Shown here in pieces: positions 45,001 through 52,573 of a stretch of 64,000 nt of DNA. A program made the position numbers and the translations under genes. The stretch lies in the NCBI GenBank assembly GCA_041521345.1, contig JBGOHB010000018.1, one strand, 5' to 3'. How positions within the stretch are numbered: the first letter of the stretch is position 1; each line of letters opens with the position of its first letter. The notes beneath the pieces are model-generated. The model saw only the letters and a list, made by a program, of their open reading frames with translations. It was not told the DNA's origin and ran no database searches. Source of the DNA: Virgibacillus_N oceani_A. GTDB lineage: Bacteria; Bacillota; Bacilli; Bacillales; Amphibacillaceae.

Positions 45001-45375
45001 TAAAGGAAAAATCGCTATCAGATCTCCCGAATCTATGCTTAGCTCATCAAATTCCAGGACGTTTTTCTCATGCTGATTTATATATGTACTAATTTTAACC
45101 AGCTCTTTATAACCTGCATTATTTTTTGCAAGCAGAATGCATGCTTCCTGCCGCTCGTTACTGACAGCAAGATTAATAACCATACCGATGATGGGTTTAA
45201 TGTCATTTTTCAGACAAGCCTTGTAAAAAGGAATTGCTCCGTATAGAACATGCTCATCTGTAAGCGCAAGGGCATTAACCTTTAATTCTTTTGCTTTATC
45301 TATTAGTTTATCGATAGTGATTGTACTTTTCATTAAGCTGTATCCCGATCGAATTTGTAAATGTGTAAAAGACAT
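42019..45375 (-). CDS. dnaE: DNA polymerase III alpha subunit DnaE
   Basis: The 1118-aa C-family polymerase extends RNA primers before PolC takes over. It starts MSFTHLQIRSGYSLMKS with a PHP domain. The palm carries GPGRGSSAGSLVAY and the catalytic PDIDVDFSDIRRDEVIDY. A helix-hairpin-helix and an OB-fold (IDKIKTIRTKRGDPMAFLTL) lie near the C terminus. The ATG at 45375 has GGCGGG upstream and gives the B. subtilis length; the frame opens at 45417. The order dnaE-malic enzyme-acc is conserved. Confidence 0.97.
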   Translation of the reverse strand: MSFTHLQIRSGYSLMKSTITIDKLIDKAKELKVNALALTDEHVLYGAIPFYKACLKNDIKPIIGMVINLAVSNERQEACILLAKNNAGYKELVKISTYINQHEKNVLEFDELSIDSGDLIAIFPLQYADLRQYLETGDNAAVSSYLEKRQQLFTNCYIGVTGREMNQDTALLEKLKSLSENQAVQVTAIQDVRYLNPDDYMAYDCLQAMKQGVTWEGKRQAVNVPDYHFSRLEEIKENFSGWPELLEETNRIKDSCNVSFDFTQRRLPSFPVPDGSESFDYLQKKCKENLKYRYEKITPEIAERLEYELSVIQSMQFSDYFLIVADFINHAKEQSIVVGPGRGSSAGSLVAYALGITDVDPIKYDLLFERFLNPERLTMPDIDVDFSDIRRDEVIDYVREKYGQEHVAQIITFGTFASRSIIRELVKTLAIEQEDANFILKQVASFPNKRIVEMANAFDEDVKAYIKQSRKLKMLLTIATKLEGIPRHISTHAAGIVITEEPLVEHVPLTVGVNESNLTQFSMNDLESLGLLKIDLLGLRNLTFLEKTVQSINFSTKRKLSLDNLPASDDKTFQLLRSGKTNGIFQLESQGMQNVLKQLKPTAFEDVVAVNALYRPGPMENIPVYIKRKHNQEKVAYPHPDLAPILGKTYGVLVYQEQIIQIAYRMAGFSLAEADLLRRAVSKKQQAVMDDQREKFIEGCIQNGYKKRIGEEIFAWIVKFSNYGFPRSHAVAYSKISYQLAYLKANYPAYFFAELYSSVANQHDKIQQYRREIQELGLSFKPPSINKSFGKYAVDKNGVRMGLLSIKGVGNKAVQEILRVRKEGRFKHLSDFCLRVSLSIVNRQTIELLIMAGTLDELHANRASLLASIDQAIEQGELFREFHDQPNLFGNQLELETAYVEIEDFTDVKKLADEKELLGVYISSHPLENYRLKLRANGYLALDHAKQSKERKEQKSAAIIDKIKTIRTKRGDPMAFLTLSDEADEMEAVVFPDLYRNTKQVLEEENLIMFQGKAENRNNRIQWLLSDIHLFDEKRLQEVQEQRLFIKLPEQAEEQNLSFIKRTAYQYPGDTPIILFDETTRKTYQLKEDFFIEPAYDCLLVLRKQFGKDAVVLQKSTI

Positions 45376-45526
45376 GCCATCCCGCCTTTTAAAAATTGAA
45401 GAAATATTTCCTTCCATTATACCATGGGAATAAGAACATGCATACGGTTTTGCTGATTCCTAATCATAACTTGTCTATTCGCCACATAAAATGAATGAAA
45501 TAGCCCTCAAGAGGAGTCGGTGCTTT

Positions 45527-45862
45527 ATGATCGAAGAAAGATTTTTTGCTGCTTTTATTCATTGTTATTTCATTGCATTTGGTGTTGTCATTGGTGGGGC
45601 AATTATTGGAAGTATTGGGGACTTTGCCACAGGAGATGGTACATTGTCATCGATTGGCCGCATTGCAAAAAGACTGAGAATATGGGCTATTGCTGCTGCC
45701 ATCGGTGGCACCTTTGACGCGTTCACCAATTTTGAAAAAGGCATTTTTGAAGGCTCCACGATGGATGTTTTCAAACAAGCATTACTGATCGTTTCTGCCA
45801 TGGGCGGGGTGAAAACAGCCATCATCTGTATAGAATGGCTGGTACAGGAGGATCTAACCTGA
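45527..45862 (+). CDS. ytrH: Sporulation membrane protein YtrH
   Basis: A 111-aa membrane protein with three hydrophobic segments and the family core CYFIAFGVVIGGAIIGSIGDF and a terminal 'MGGVKTAIICIEWLV'. B. subtilis YtrH is made in the mother cell under sigma-E and is needed for efficient sporulation. The ATG at 45527 follows AGGAG by 10 nt. A CATAAAAT box at 45484 could be a sigma-E -10. It overlaps ytrI by 1 nt. Confidence 0.92.
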   Translation: MIEERFFAAFIHCYFIAFGVVIGGAIIGSIGDFATGDGTLSSIGRIAKRLRIWAIAAAIGGTFDAFTNFEKGIFEGSTMDVFKQALLIVSAMGGVKTAIICIEWLVQEDLT

Positions 45863-46365
45863 TGCATATCCCTCCTTTTTATAAAAAAACAACGTGGCAG
45901 CGTTTTTTTGCCGGCACCCTTATCGGAGGTATTATTGCCTATGGTGTCTTTCTTTATATGTATGGATCAATGTATGAAGAATTGCTGGCGCAAAACCGGT
46001 CTTTTCAGTCTGAAATAAATGATTTGGAAAACCAGAATGAAGCATTGATCCAGAATCAGGAAGAGCTTGATGAGGAACAGAACCAGGTATTGACCATTGA
46101 TACAATTGTGGTCACCATTGCAAACAGCGAGGATTTACGGCTGGATCGCCTGCTTATTCACGATCTGGAGGAAATGGTGAAGCAGGAAGTGGATCATATT
46201 ATTGGACAGGATCTTTCCGTCATCGGCCAAAGTGATATGCTTCTGGAGTCCACCATTGAAAACAAGGAATACTTGATCGATGACTTTAATTATGAGTTGG
46301 AGGTAAAACTGCTGACAATCTGGGAAACGGTCCGGATTACTGTAGAAGCAACACTTACTAATTAG
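45862..46365 (+). CDS. ytrI: Sporulation membrane protein YtrI
   Basis: The 167-aa protein has a short cytoplasmic start, one membrane helix (about 15-37), a coiled-coil region rich in Gln/Glu/Leu (about 45-75), and a C-terminal domain. The ATG at 45862 overlaps the ytrH stop (TGATG), with AGGAGG upstream inside ytrH. The two proteins are partners in the same sporulation pathway. Confidence 0.9.
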   Translation: MHIPPFYKKTTWQRFFAGTLIGGIIAYGVFLYMYGSMYEELLAQNRSFQSEINDLENQNEALIQNQEELDEEQNQVLTIDTIVVTIANSEDLRLDRLLIHDLEEMVKQEVDHIIGQDLSVIGQSDMLLESTIENKEYLIDDFNYELEVKLLTIWETVRITVEATLTN

Positions 46366-46522
46366 CAGATTGCCGAAAAGTCTGTCAGAACAATGTGAAC
46401 AATAATTGAAACTTTCTCATAAAGTATAGCCAAATTCATAAAAACCTTATAAAATAAAAGTAGGAAAGGAATCACTTTTTCACATATTTGCATACGGTAT
46501 TAAAATGATAGGAGGGGTTCGC

Positions 46523-46723
46523 ATGTTGAATAAAAGAAGAATGCGGGATGAAAAAATCCGTCAGCTCAAAGCGGGAGAAAGTGCCTATGCTGAAACGCAT
46601 GAGCTGATCCGTTTAATTAAACGGGGCATAGAAAGAGAGCATTTACATGTACATTATGACAATTCAAGAACCGGCTGCTGGTTCATCCCTCTAAAAGAAG
46701 AAGAAGATAAAATAAGCAGCTGA
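46523..46723 (+). CDS. Small conserved protein downstream of ytrHI
   Basis: A 66-aa charged protein, MLNKRRMRDEKIRQLKAGES with a C-terminal 'DNSRTGCWFIPLKEEEDK'. It has a very good AGGAGG site 7 nt before the ATG at 46523. A similar short gene occurs between ytrI and nrnA in other Bacillaceae (I recall ytzJ, unverified). Function is unknown. It is mostly helical at the start, with no membrane segment. A strong terminator follows. Confidence 0.75.
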   Translation: MLNKRRMRDEKIRQLKAGESAYAETHELIRLIKRGIEREHLHVHYDNSRTGCWFIPLKEEEDKISS

Positions 46724-46732
46724 TTGTAAAGA

Positions 46733-46769
46733 AGTGCTGATTTCCAAAAAGGAGATCAGCACTTTTTTT
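46733..46769. terminator. Terminator of the 46523 gene, shared with nrnA
   Basis: AGTGCTGATTTCC (46733-46745) pairs with GGAGATCAGCACT (46751-46763), followed by seven T residues on the plus strand. The nrnA gene converges from the right. Confidence 0.9.
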
Positions 46770-46812
46770 AAATTGTATAAGGTAGTCCGTGAAAAAACCA
46801 ACCGTTGTTATT

Positions 46813-47751
46813 TTATTCCCTGTATTCCCTGCATGCTTCTTCAATATCCCGAATGAGATTTTCTGCTTCTTCCCAAGAATAAACTGTGGCACCTGAGGCA
46901 AGCGGATGGCCTCCCCCATTATACTTTTCCGCAATTTCATTAATGACCGGCCCTTTGGAACGTAAACGAACCCGGATTATTCCATCTTCTTCAATGAAAA
47001 ACGTAGGAGCAATAATATCGTCAACATCTCCCAGCACACTGATTAACTGACCGGTTTCCAAAGAAGTTACGCCATACTCATCCAATATTTCCTGGGTGAG
47101 CTTTACCGAACAGGAACCATTCGGATTCAGCTTATATGTTTGTAATATATATCCCCTGAGCCGGGCAATATTATCTTTAATGCGATATAATCCATTATAC
47201 AAAGCAGTACGGTCAAATGGATACGTCACCAGCTCTGCTGCATAGAGGAATGTTTTATTCGTTGTGCTCGGAAATAAAAACCTGCCGGTGTCCCCTACAA
47301 TTCCGGCGTAAAGCAGCCTTGCCGCCGCCTCATTCATTTGCAGTTCAGATTGTTTATATAATTCATAGATGATTTCACTTGTAGAACTTGCTTCCGTGTC
47401 AACATAGTAAATATCTCCGAATACATCGACATTTGGGTGATGATCAATTTTAATCAGCTTTTCCCCAAGCTCGTAACGGTCATCACTGATCCGCTCCATA
47501 TTTGCTGTGTCACATACAATAACAAGTGCATCTTCATATATGCTGTCATTAATTTCATCCATTTGTGTTAAAAAAATAAAGCTTGGATCTTCTTCCCCAA
47601 CCGCATATACCTTTTTATCAGGATAAGTTTGTTTAATAATTTCTTTTAACCCGGCTTGTGAGCCGAGCGCATCCGGATCCGGCCGGACATGGCGATGAAT
47701 GATAATTGTTTCATAAGCTTTAATTGTGTCCATGATTTGTTTCAGCTTCAT
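46813..47751 (-). CDS. nrnA: Bifunctional oligoribonuclease / PAP phosphatase NrnA
   Basis: The 312-aa DHH-family enzyme degrades nano-RNAs (2-5 nt) and dephosphorylates 3'-phosphoadenosine 5'-phosphate. Motifs: HRHVRPDPDALGSQ (20-33), VCDTANMERI, the DHH in IKIDHHPNVD, and the C-terminal DHHA1 glycine motif YNGGGHPLASGAT. It is monocistronic and divergent from ytpI. Confidence 0.95.
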   Translation of the reverse strand: MKLKQIMDTIKAYETIIIHRHVRPDPDALGSQAGLKEIIKQTYPDKKVYAVGEEDPSFIFLTQMDEINDSIYEDALVIVCDTANMERISDDRYELGEKLIKIDHHPNVDVFGDIYYVDTEASSTSEIIYELYKQSELQMNEAAARLLYAGIVGDTGRFLFPSTTNKTFLYAAELVTYPFDRTALYNGLYRIKDNIARLRGYILQTYKLNPNGSCSVKLTQEILDEYGVTSLETGQLISVLGDVDDIIAPTFFIEEDGIIRVRLRSKGPVINEIAEKYNGGGHPLASGATVYSWEEAENLIRDIEEACREYRE

Positions 47752-47843
47752 ATTTTTTCCCCTTACTCTATTTCTTTATGGCATTCCTACTTAAAAATGA
47801 TACAATATAGTATGGTATTCAATCACAACCAAGGAGAGATTGC

Positions 47844-48134
47844 ATGGTTATTTTTCCGATAATAATCGTTTTAAGTGTCGTATTATATGTTTATTATAAA
47901 GTAGCTATTTTAAAAAGCAATGATGGACTCACCCAAGCTTATTTTAATGCAAAGTCACGGATGTGTCTCGGGAGTCTGGTGTTCTTTTTTGGTATAAATC
48001 AATATTTATTCTATTTAACACAATTTGCTTTATTTGTAGGAATTGTTCTCGTAGTTTTGGGCGGCTATATGTTATATGACAGCTTTAAACAAATAAAGCA
48101 TTACAGAAATGAATGGAAAAGAATCAATGCATAG
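47844..48134 (+). CDS. ytpI: YtpI family membrane protein
   Basis: The 96-aa protein has three hydrophobic segments and a conserved middle 'GLTQAYFNAKSRMCLGSLVFFFGINQYLF'. It matches YtpI by size and by position between nrnA and ytoI. Function is unknown. AAGGAGAG precedes the start. A repeat of the GGGACAAAA family starts 9 bp after the stop. Confidence 0.85.
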   Translation: MVIFPIIIVLSVVLYVYYKVAILKSNDGLTQAYFNAKSRMCLGSLVFFFGINQYLFYLTQFALFVGIVLVVLGGYMLYDSFKQIKHYRNEWKRINA

Positions 48135-48142
48135 TTTTGATC

Positions 48143-48282
48143 GAGGTTGGGACAAAAGTATTCTTATCAAGGAAAATCCGAACAATAATAATTAGCGGCT
48201 ATATCTTGCTCCGGAAATATACTCCGCTAGGTTAGTGCATTGTTTGTATTTTGAACGGATTATTTAGATATGTCCCGGCCTC
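48143..48282. repeat. Intergenic repeat element D (GGGACAAAA family, minimal form)
   Basis: This 140-bp copy starts GAGGTTGGGACA (48143-48154) and ends TGTCCCGGCCTC (48271-48282); the ends are inverted, matching 10 of 12 positions. Inside are AAAATCCGAAC and CTCCGCTAGGTTAGTGCATT, both also found in elements A and C. It lies between the convergent genes ytpI and ytoI. It lacks the inner module of the larger copies and so defines the family frame. Confidence 0.8.
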
Positions 48283-48342
48283 TTTTCTATTAATATGATT
48301 CACCCCTGGCTTGGTATTAAGCCAGATTCCCCAATAAATATA

Positions 48343-49650
48343 TCACCGGTCAATCAGCTGCGCCATAATTAATGCTTTACCCACGGTGCTGTCACCTTGA
48401 TATACTTCTACATCCAGTTTCGCATACAGGCGACCGACTTCCAGGAGTACAGGTTTTATTTTTATCTTGCTGTCTATTTGTACCGGTTTAATAAAATAGA
48501 CCGTTAAATTCTCTGTAACAAGATCCCCTTTTTTATCATTCCTCAGCAACCTGTTGCTCGCCTCTGTAATGAGTGCCGTGAAAACACCATTTGACAAAGT
48601 TCCCAAATGATTGGTCATTTGCGGGGTTACCTTCGTTTCATATACCGCCTTATCTTCTTCGGCTTCACTCAAGTTTTGAGCGACAATGTCATCAATGGTT
48701 TCACCCATTTGTGGCTGCCGCTGCAACTGTTGGAGTGCTTTTAATACATCCTGTCTGGATATGACGCCTTTCAGATGGGAGGACTGATCGACAACTGGTA
48801 CCACTTCAATACCTTCCCAGACCATCATTCTTGCTACAGAAGCAAGGGATGTTTTCGTTTGCACCATCTCCGGATTTTTACTCATGACCTTATTAATAAA
48901 TACATTGCTCGGTTTACTGATAATATCTTTTGAAGTAACCATGCCAACGACCCGATTATTATCATCCACGACAGGAAAGCGGGTATGTGTGGATTTTTCA
49001 TTCAACTCATAAAACTGTTCGATACTATCCTTCATATGCAAATAATAGGAATCATCATATGGTGTGTAAATATCATCAACAAATACGATTTCTTTTTTAA
49101 TCAGCTGGTCATAAATTGCTCTATTGATCATTGCTGCCACCGTAAACGTATCATAACTTGTAGAAATGATCGGCAGCTTTTTTTCATCGGCAATTTCTTT
49201 AATATAATCCTTGGTATCAAAACCGCCGGTGATTAATACAGCTGCGCCTGCATTTAATGCTAGCTCATGTGCTTTTACCCGATTTCCCACAATTAACAGG
49301 GAGTCCGCTTCCGTATAACGCATCATGGCATCCAGCTGCATAGCACCGATGACAAATTTATTCAATGTCTTATGCAGCCCTTCCCTGCCGCCAAGTACTT
49401 GTCCATCAACAATGTTAATGACTTCAGCAAATGTCAGCCTTTCGAAGTTCTCTCTTTTCTTCCGTTCAATCCGAATCGTTCCTACCCGCTCAATTGTACT
49501 GACAAGCCCTTGATTTTCCGCTTCTTTAATAGCCCGGTAAGCTGTTCCATCACTGACATGCAGCTGTTTCGCAATTTGTCTTACAGAGATTTTATGTCCA
49601 ACAGGTAAGGATGTAATATGCTGTATAATTTGTTCATGCTTTGTTGCCAT
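48343..49650 (-). CDS. ytoI: DRTGG/CBS/hot-dog multidomain regulator YtoI
   Basis: The 435-aa protein combines an N-terminal helix-turn-helix (VRQIAKQLHVSDGTAYRAIKEAE, about 22-44), a DRTGG domain (about 70-185), a CBS pair (about 190-310, typically binding adenine nucleotides) and a C-terminal hot-dog thioesterase-like domain (about 325-435). It is presumably a nucleotide- or acyl-sensing transcription factor, but no target is known. Position next to ytpI matches B. subtilis. Confidence 0.92.
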   Translation of the reverse strand: MATKHEQIIQHITSLPVGHKISVRQIAKQLHVSDGTAYRAIKEAENQGLVSTIERVGTIRIERKKRENFERLTFAEVINIVDGQVLGGREGLHKTLNKFVIGAMQLDAMMRYTEADSLLIVGNRVKAHELALNAGAAVLITGGFDTKDYIKEIADEKKLPIISTSYDTFTVAAMINRAIYDQLIKKEIVFVDDIYTPYDDSYYLHMKDSIEQFYELNEKSTHTRFPVVDDNNRVVGMVTSKDIISKPSNVFINKVMSKNPEMVQTKTSLASVARMMVWEGIEVVPVVDQSSHLKGVISRQDVLKALQQLQRQPQMGETIDDIVAQNLSEAEEDKAVYETKVTPQMTNHLGTLSNGVFTALITEASNRLLRNDKKGDLVTENLTVYFIKPVQIDSKIKIKPVLLEVGRLYAKLDVEVYQGDSTVGKALIMAQLIDR

Positions 49651-49722
49651 TGGACGACACCAACTTTCAATCTGTACTAGTACATCACTTGATTTTTATT
49701 ATACAGTTGAAAGCGCAGAAAC

Positions 49723-49959
49723 TCAATTCATACCTGCCCGGTGTGTCTGGCGTTCTCTCAGCTCTTCCTGTTCCATTACCGGCGGTTTTGTCATTTGTAG
49801 AAGGGTTGCTAAGTTAGCACCTGCCACCAAAAGAAAAAACAAAACCCATGCTCCCCAAAAAATATGCTCAATCATCGTTGTCGCGTATGGTACCTGTGGC
49901 CAGGCGAAATACAGTAAGAACCCTGCAAGCAGTAGTCGTAAAATAGCGTAGTGACGCAT
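49723..49959 (-). CDS. Small membrane protein of unknown function
   Basis: A 78-aa protein with two hydrophobic helices (about 5-22 and 30-55) and a charged C-terminal tail ending 'ELRERQTHRAGMN'. I prefer the second ATG (49959), which lies 7 nt after GGAGGT, over the first at 49965. I recognise no family. It lies between ytoI and the prepilin peptidase gene on the same strand. Confidence 0.7.
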   Translation of the reverse strand: MRHYAILRLLLAGFLLYFAWPQVPYATTMIEHIFWGAWVLFFLLVAGANLATLLQMTKPPVMEQEELRERQTHRAGMN

Positions 49960-50060
49960 GAACATGACCTCCTTTTATTCTTTTCTATGTAATAACATAT
50001 GAATGAAGGAACAGATTCATGACGGCAGAAATGGGACAAGATAGTTATTCCATACATTTA

Positions 50061-50822
50061 TCAAGGCATCATCCTCCATTGAAAATACCAACTTAACAGG
50101 TGATCTCCGTAAAAATATGTAATGAGTGAGGCGATGACAATAAAAGGTCCAAAAGGTACAAGCTGCTTCCTGTTAATTCTTTTTGCAGCAAGCATGAAAG
50201 CACCAATTATTGCACCAATCATGGAAGATAGGAATAATGTCAGCAGAATCTTTTCTATCCCAAAAACGATGCCCAGGAGACCAAATAACTTCATATCCCC
50301 TGCTCCCATTCCTCCCCGGCTAATGATAATAATTAGTGCCAGCAATAAAAACCCTGTCAGTGCCCCTGCGATTGGCGACCACCATGGATCCAGTGGTTCT
50401 ACTATCCGAAATATAATGAAAATAGGCAGGAAGAAGAGGAGTACTTTGTTGGGGATAACCATGTATTTCAAATCGGAGACAAGCATAATTATTAGCATGG
50501 AAACCAGTAATAAAGCAATTATCAATTCAGTCTGCCAGCCTAGCAGATGAAAACTTAATGCAAATAATATACCTGTTGTTAATTCAATAGCAGGATACAG
50601 AGGAGATATTTTTTCCTTACATTTTCTGCATCTGCCTGATTGTACAAGAAAAGAAAATAGGGGGATATTTTCAATCAAAGTTATATTGTGGCCGCAATAA
50701 GGACACCTGGATCTATCGCTTGCAAACGGGATATTTTTTGGCAATCGTAACCCAACTACATTAAAAAACGAACCAAACACCAATCCAAGCACAAAAAATA
50801 AAATGATAGAAATATCTGTCAT
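50061..50822 (-). CDS. Prepilin peptidase (A24 family)
   Basis: The 253-aa membrane protease cleaves and usually N-methylates type IV pilin-like precursors such as competence pseudopilins. It has the cytoplasmic zinc motif CPYC...CRKC (about 40-73), the first catalytic Asp in VSDLKYMVIPNK and the second in GMGAGDMKLFG. About seven further helices follow. GAGGAG lies 7 nt before the ATG at 50822. It is the ComC type by function, although no pilin genes are in the window. Confidence 0.92.
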   Translation of the reverse strand: MTDISIILFFVLGLVFGSFFNVVGLRLPKNIPFASDRSRCPYCGHNITLIENIPLFSFLVQSGRCRKCKEKISPLYPAIELTTGILFALSFHLLGWQTELIIALLLVSMLIIMLVSDLKYMVIPNKVLLFFLPIFIIFRIVEPLDPWWSPIAGALTGFLLLALIIIISRGGMGAGDMKLFGLLGIVFGIEKILLTLFLSSMIGAIIGAFMLAAKRINRKQLVPFGPFIVIASLITYFYGDHLLSWYFQWRMMP

Positions 50823-50973
50823 TTGTTGGCTCCTCATTTCGTGATTATATAATATGCTTATTTGTAACATTGAAAAATAATTTGAAGTTGTAATAGCTCT
50901 TTCATTTAAGATATAAGGGAAAAATTTGAATCATCATTTTGAGGGGGCATTCTTTAGAGGATATGCAATACAA

Positions 50974-51000
50974 ACTCGTGAGCGGTCTGGCCCACGAGTA
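50974..51000 (-). terminator. Terminator of ytkL
   Basis: ACTCGTGAGC (50974-50983) and GCCCACGAGT (50990-50999) pair with one mismatch just after the ytkL stop; TTTG follows on the minus strand. Confidence 0.6.
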
Positions 51001-51008
51001 ACTGCATA

Positions 51009-51689
51009 TTACAGGGTCAACGTTTCCCCAATATTCATTACTTTAGCTTCGCCTGTCTTCACCTTACTGACAAAATCATGCGGATCCTGCTCAATCACCG
51101 GGAAAGTATTATAATGAATCGGCACCACTGTTTTAGCCTGAATCCAATCAGTAGCTACCAGTGCATCTTCGGGCCCCATTGTGAAATTATCTCCAATTGG
51201 TACGAATGCTAAATCAATATCATTCATATCACCAATCAATTTCAAGTCTGAGAATAATCCGGTGTCTCCCACATGGTAGATTGTTTTTCCTTCTACGGTT
51301 AGTAAAATACCGCCCGGCATACCGCCGTAAACAACAGTGCCATCTTCATCGGTGAAAGAGGAGCCGTGGAAGGCCTGGGTGAATTTTACTGTGCCAAAGT
51401 CAAATTTATGCTTGCCTCCAATATGCATCGGGTGGGAGTTTAAATCCTTCGGACCAAAGAAGTCGGCAAGTTCAGCTGACGTCACTATCAATGCATTTGT
51501 CCTTCTAGCAATAGGTATTGTATCACCAACATGATCATTATGGCCATGCGTAAGTAAAATGACATCTGCATCTACAGAATCTGCATCCAAATCGCATGCT
51601 TCATTCCCTGAAATAAACGGGTCGATTAAAATCGTGTGTGAATCTGTAACAACTTTTACTACGGAATGTCCATGATATGATACTTTCAT
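51009..51689 (-). CDS. ytkL: Metal-dependent hydrolase YtkL (UPF0173)
   Basis: The 226-aa metallo-beta-lactamase-fold protein has the metal motif LTHGHNDHVGD (about 47-57), ILIDPFISGN at the start and IYHVGDTGLF for the third ligand. Substrate is unknown. Length and context agree with B. subtilis YtkL. Its start has GGAGAGG upstream. Confidence 0.92.
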   Translation of the reverse strand: MKVSYHGHSVVKVVTDSHTILIDPFISGNEACDLDADSVDADVILLTHGHNDHVGDTIPIARRTNALIVTSAELADFFGPKDLNSHPMHIGGKHKFDFGTVKFTQAFHGSSFTDEDGTVVYGGMPGGILLTVEGKTIYHVGDTGLFSDLKLIGDMNDIDLAFVPIGDNFTMGPEDALVATDWIQAKTVVPIHYNTFPVIEQDPHDFVSKVKTGEAKVMNIGETLTL

Positions 51690-51770
51690 TCATAATCCTC
51701 TCCTTACAAACATGTTACTGTATATATTCTATAAAAACCTTAAAAAATCCTTTCCCGTTATAAGAATTTG

Positions 51771-52442
51771 TTAAACATTTTTATTCTTTTTTTCCTTCAG
51801 TTCTTCCAGTTCCTTGTCCACAGTGCTTTCGCCTAATCCTTCAATTTCCTGATCCAGGGAGCGGGAAGCATGCGAAAAGTCCTCTGACGTTTCTGCCTCT
51901 GCTTCATACTGAAGTACTTTTTCTTCCATCCGTTCAAACCCTTGGCGAGAGCGGTCACTGCCGATATTAGAAAGGGTGCGGTTCATTTTAGTCCGTGTTT
52001 TGGCACTTTCCGCACGTGCCTTTAAAGAATCTTTTTTTGCTTTCATTTGGGTATATTCTTTTTTCATTTCATTGAGCTTTTCTTTCATGCTGTCCGTATC
52101 CTGTTTTGCTTTATCCCAGGACTCCAGCAATACGTCAGCCTGTTTTTGATTTTCCTGCTTGCTTTCCAGTGCTCTTCTTGCAAGAGCTTCCTCATCTGCT
52201 TCAATTGCTTCTTCTGCCTGCTTTCGTCTTTTTTCCACTATGGCTTCTGCATCATTTGCTTTTCGCTTTAGCATCTTCTCACTTGCTATTTGTTTGGCAA
52301 CGGCTTGTTCTGCTTCGTGTATATCATCTTCCATGTCACGCATAAACTGCTCCAGCATCTTTACAGGATCTTCTGCTTTATCCAGCATGGCATTCCATTC
52401 AGAACTTACGACAGTTTTAATTCGACTAAAAAATTTAAACAT
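51771..52442 (-). CDS. pspA: PspA/IM30 family envelope-stress protein
   Basis: The 223-aa, almost wholly helical coiled-coil protein coats and stabilises the inner membrane under stress. It has the PspA N-terminal amphipathic helix (MFKFFSRIKTVVSSEWNAML) and the following 'EDPVKMLEQFMRDMEDDI'. A sigma-W promoter lies 41 bp upstream, as for B. subtilis pspA (ydjF). It stands alone, divergent from the M24 peptidase gene. Confidence 0.93.
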   Translation of the reverse strand: MFKFFSRIKTVVSSEWNAMLDKAEDPVKMLEQFMRDMEDDIHEAEQAVAKQIASEKMLKRKANDAEAIVEKRRKQAEEAIEADEEALARRALESKQENQKQADVLLESWDKAKQDTDSMKEKLNEMKKEYTQMKAKKDSLKARAESAKTRTKMNRTLSNIGSDRSRQGFERMEEKVLQYEAEAETSEDFSHASRSLDQEIEGLGESTVDKELEELKEKKNKNV

Positions 52443-52480
52443 TAATAGAACCTCCTTATATTTTTTCCTTATTCCTTTAT

Positions 52481-52507
52481 TACGATTATTCCCTAAAATA
52501 AGTTTCG
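52481..52507 (-). promoter_or_regulatory. Sigma-W promoter of pspA
   Basis: Minus-strand CGAAAC (52502-52507), 17 bp, then CGTA (52481-52484). One base from the TGAAAC-N16/17-CGTA consensus, with correct spacing and position. Confidence 0.75.
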
Positions 52508-52573
52508 CGAAAATACAAATTTGTTTAGTTTTGCTATAATAACATTAATATTTAAATGAGGGGGATGTAGTTT

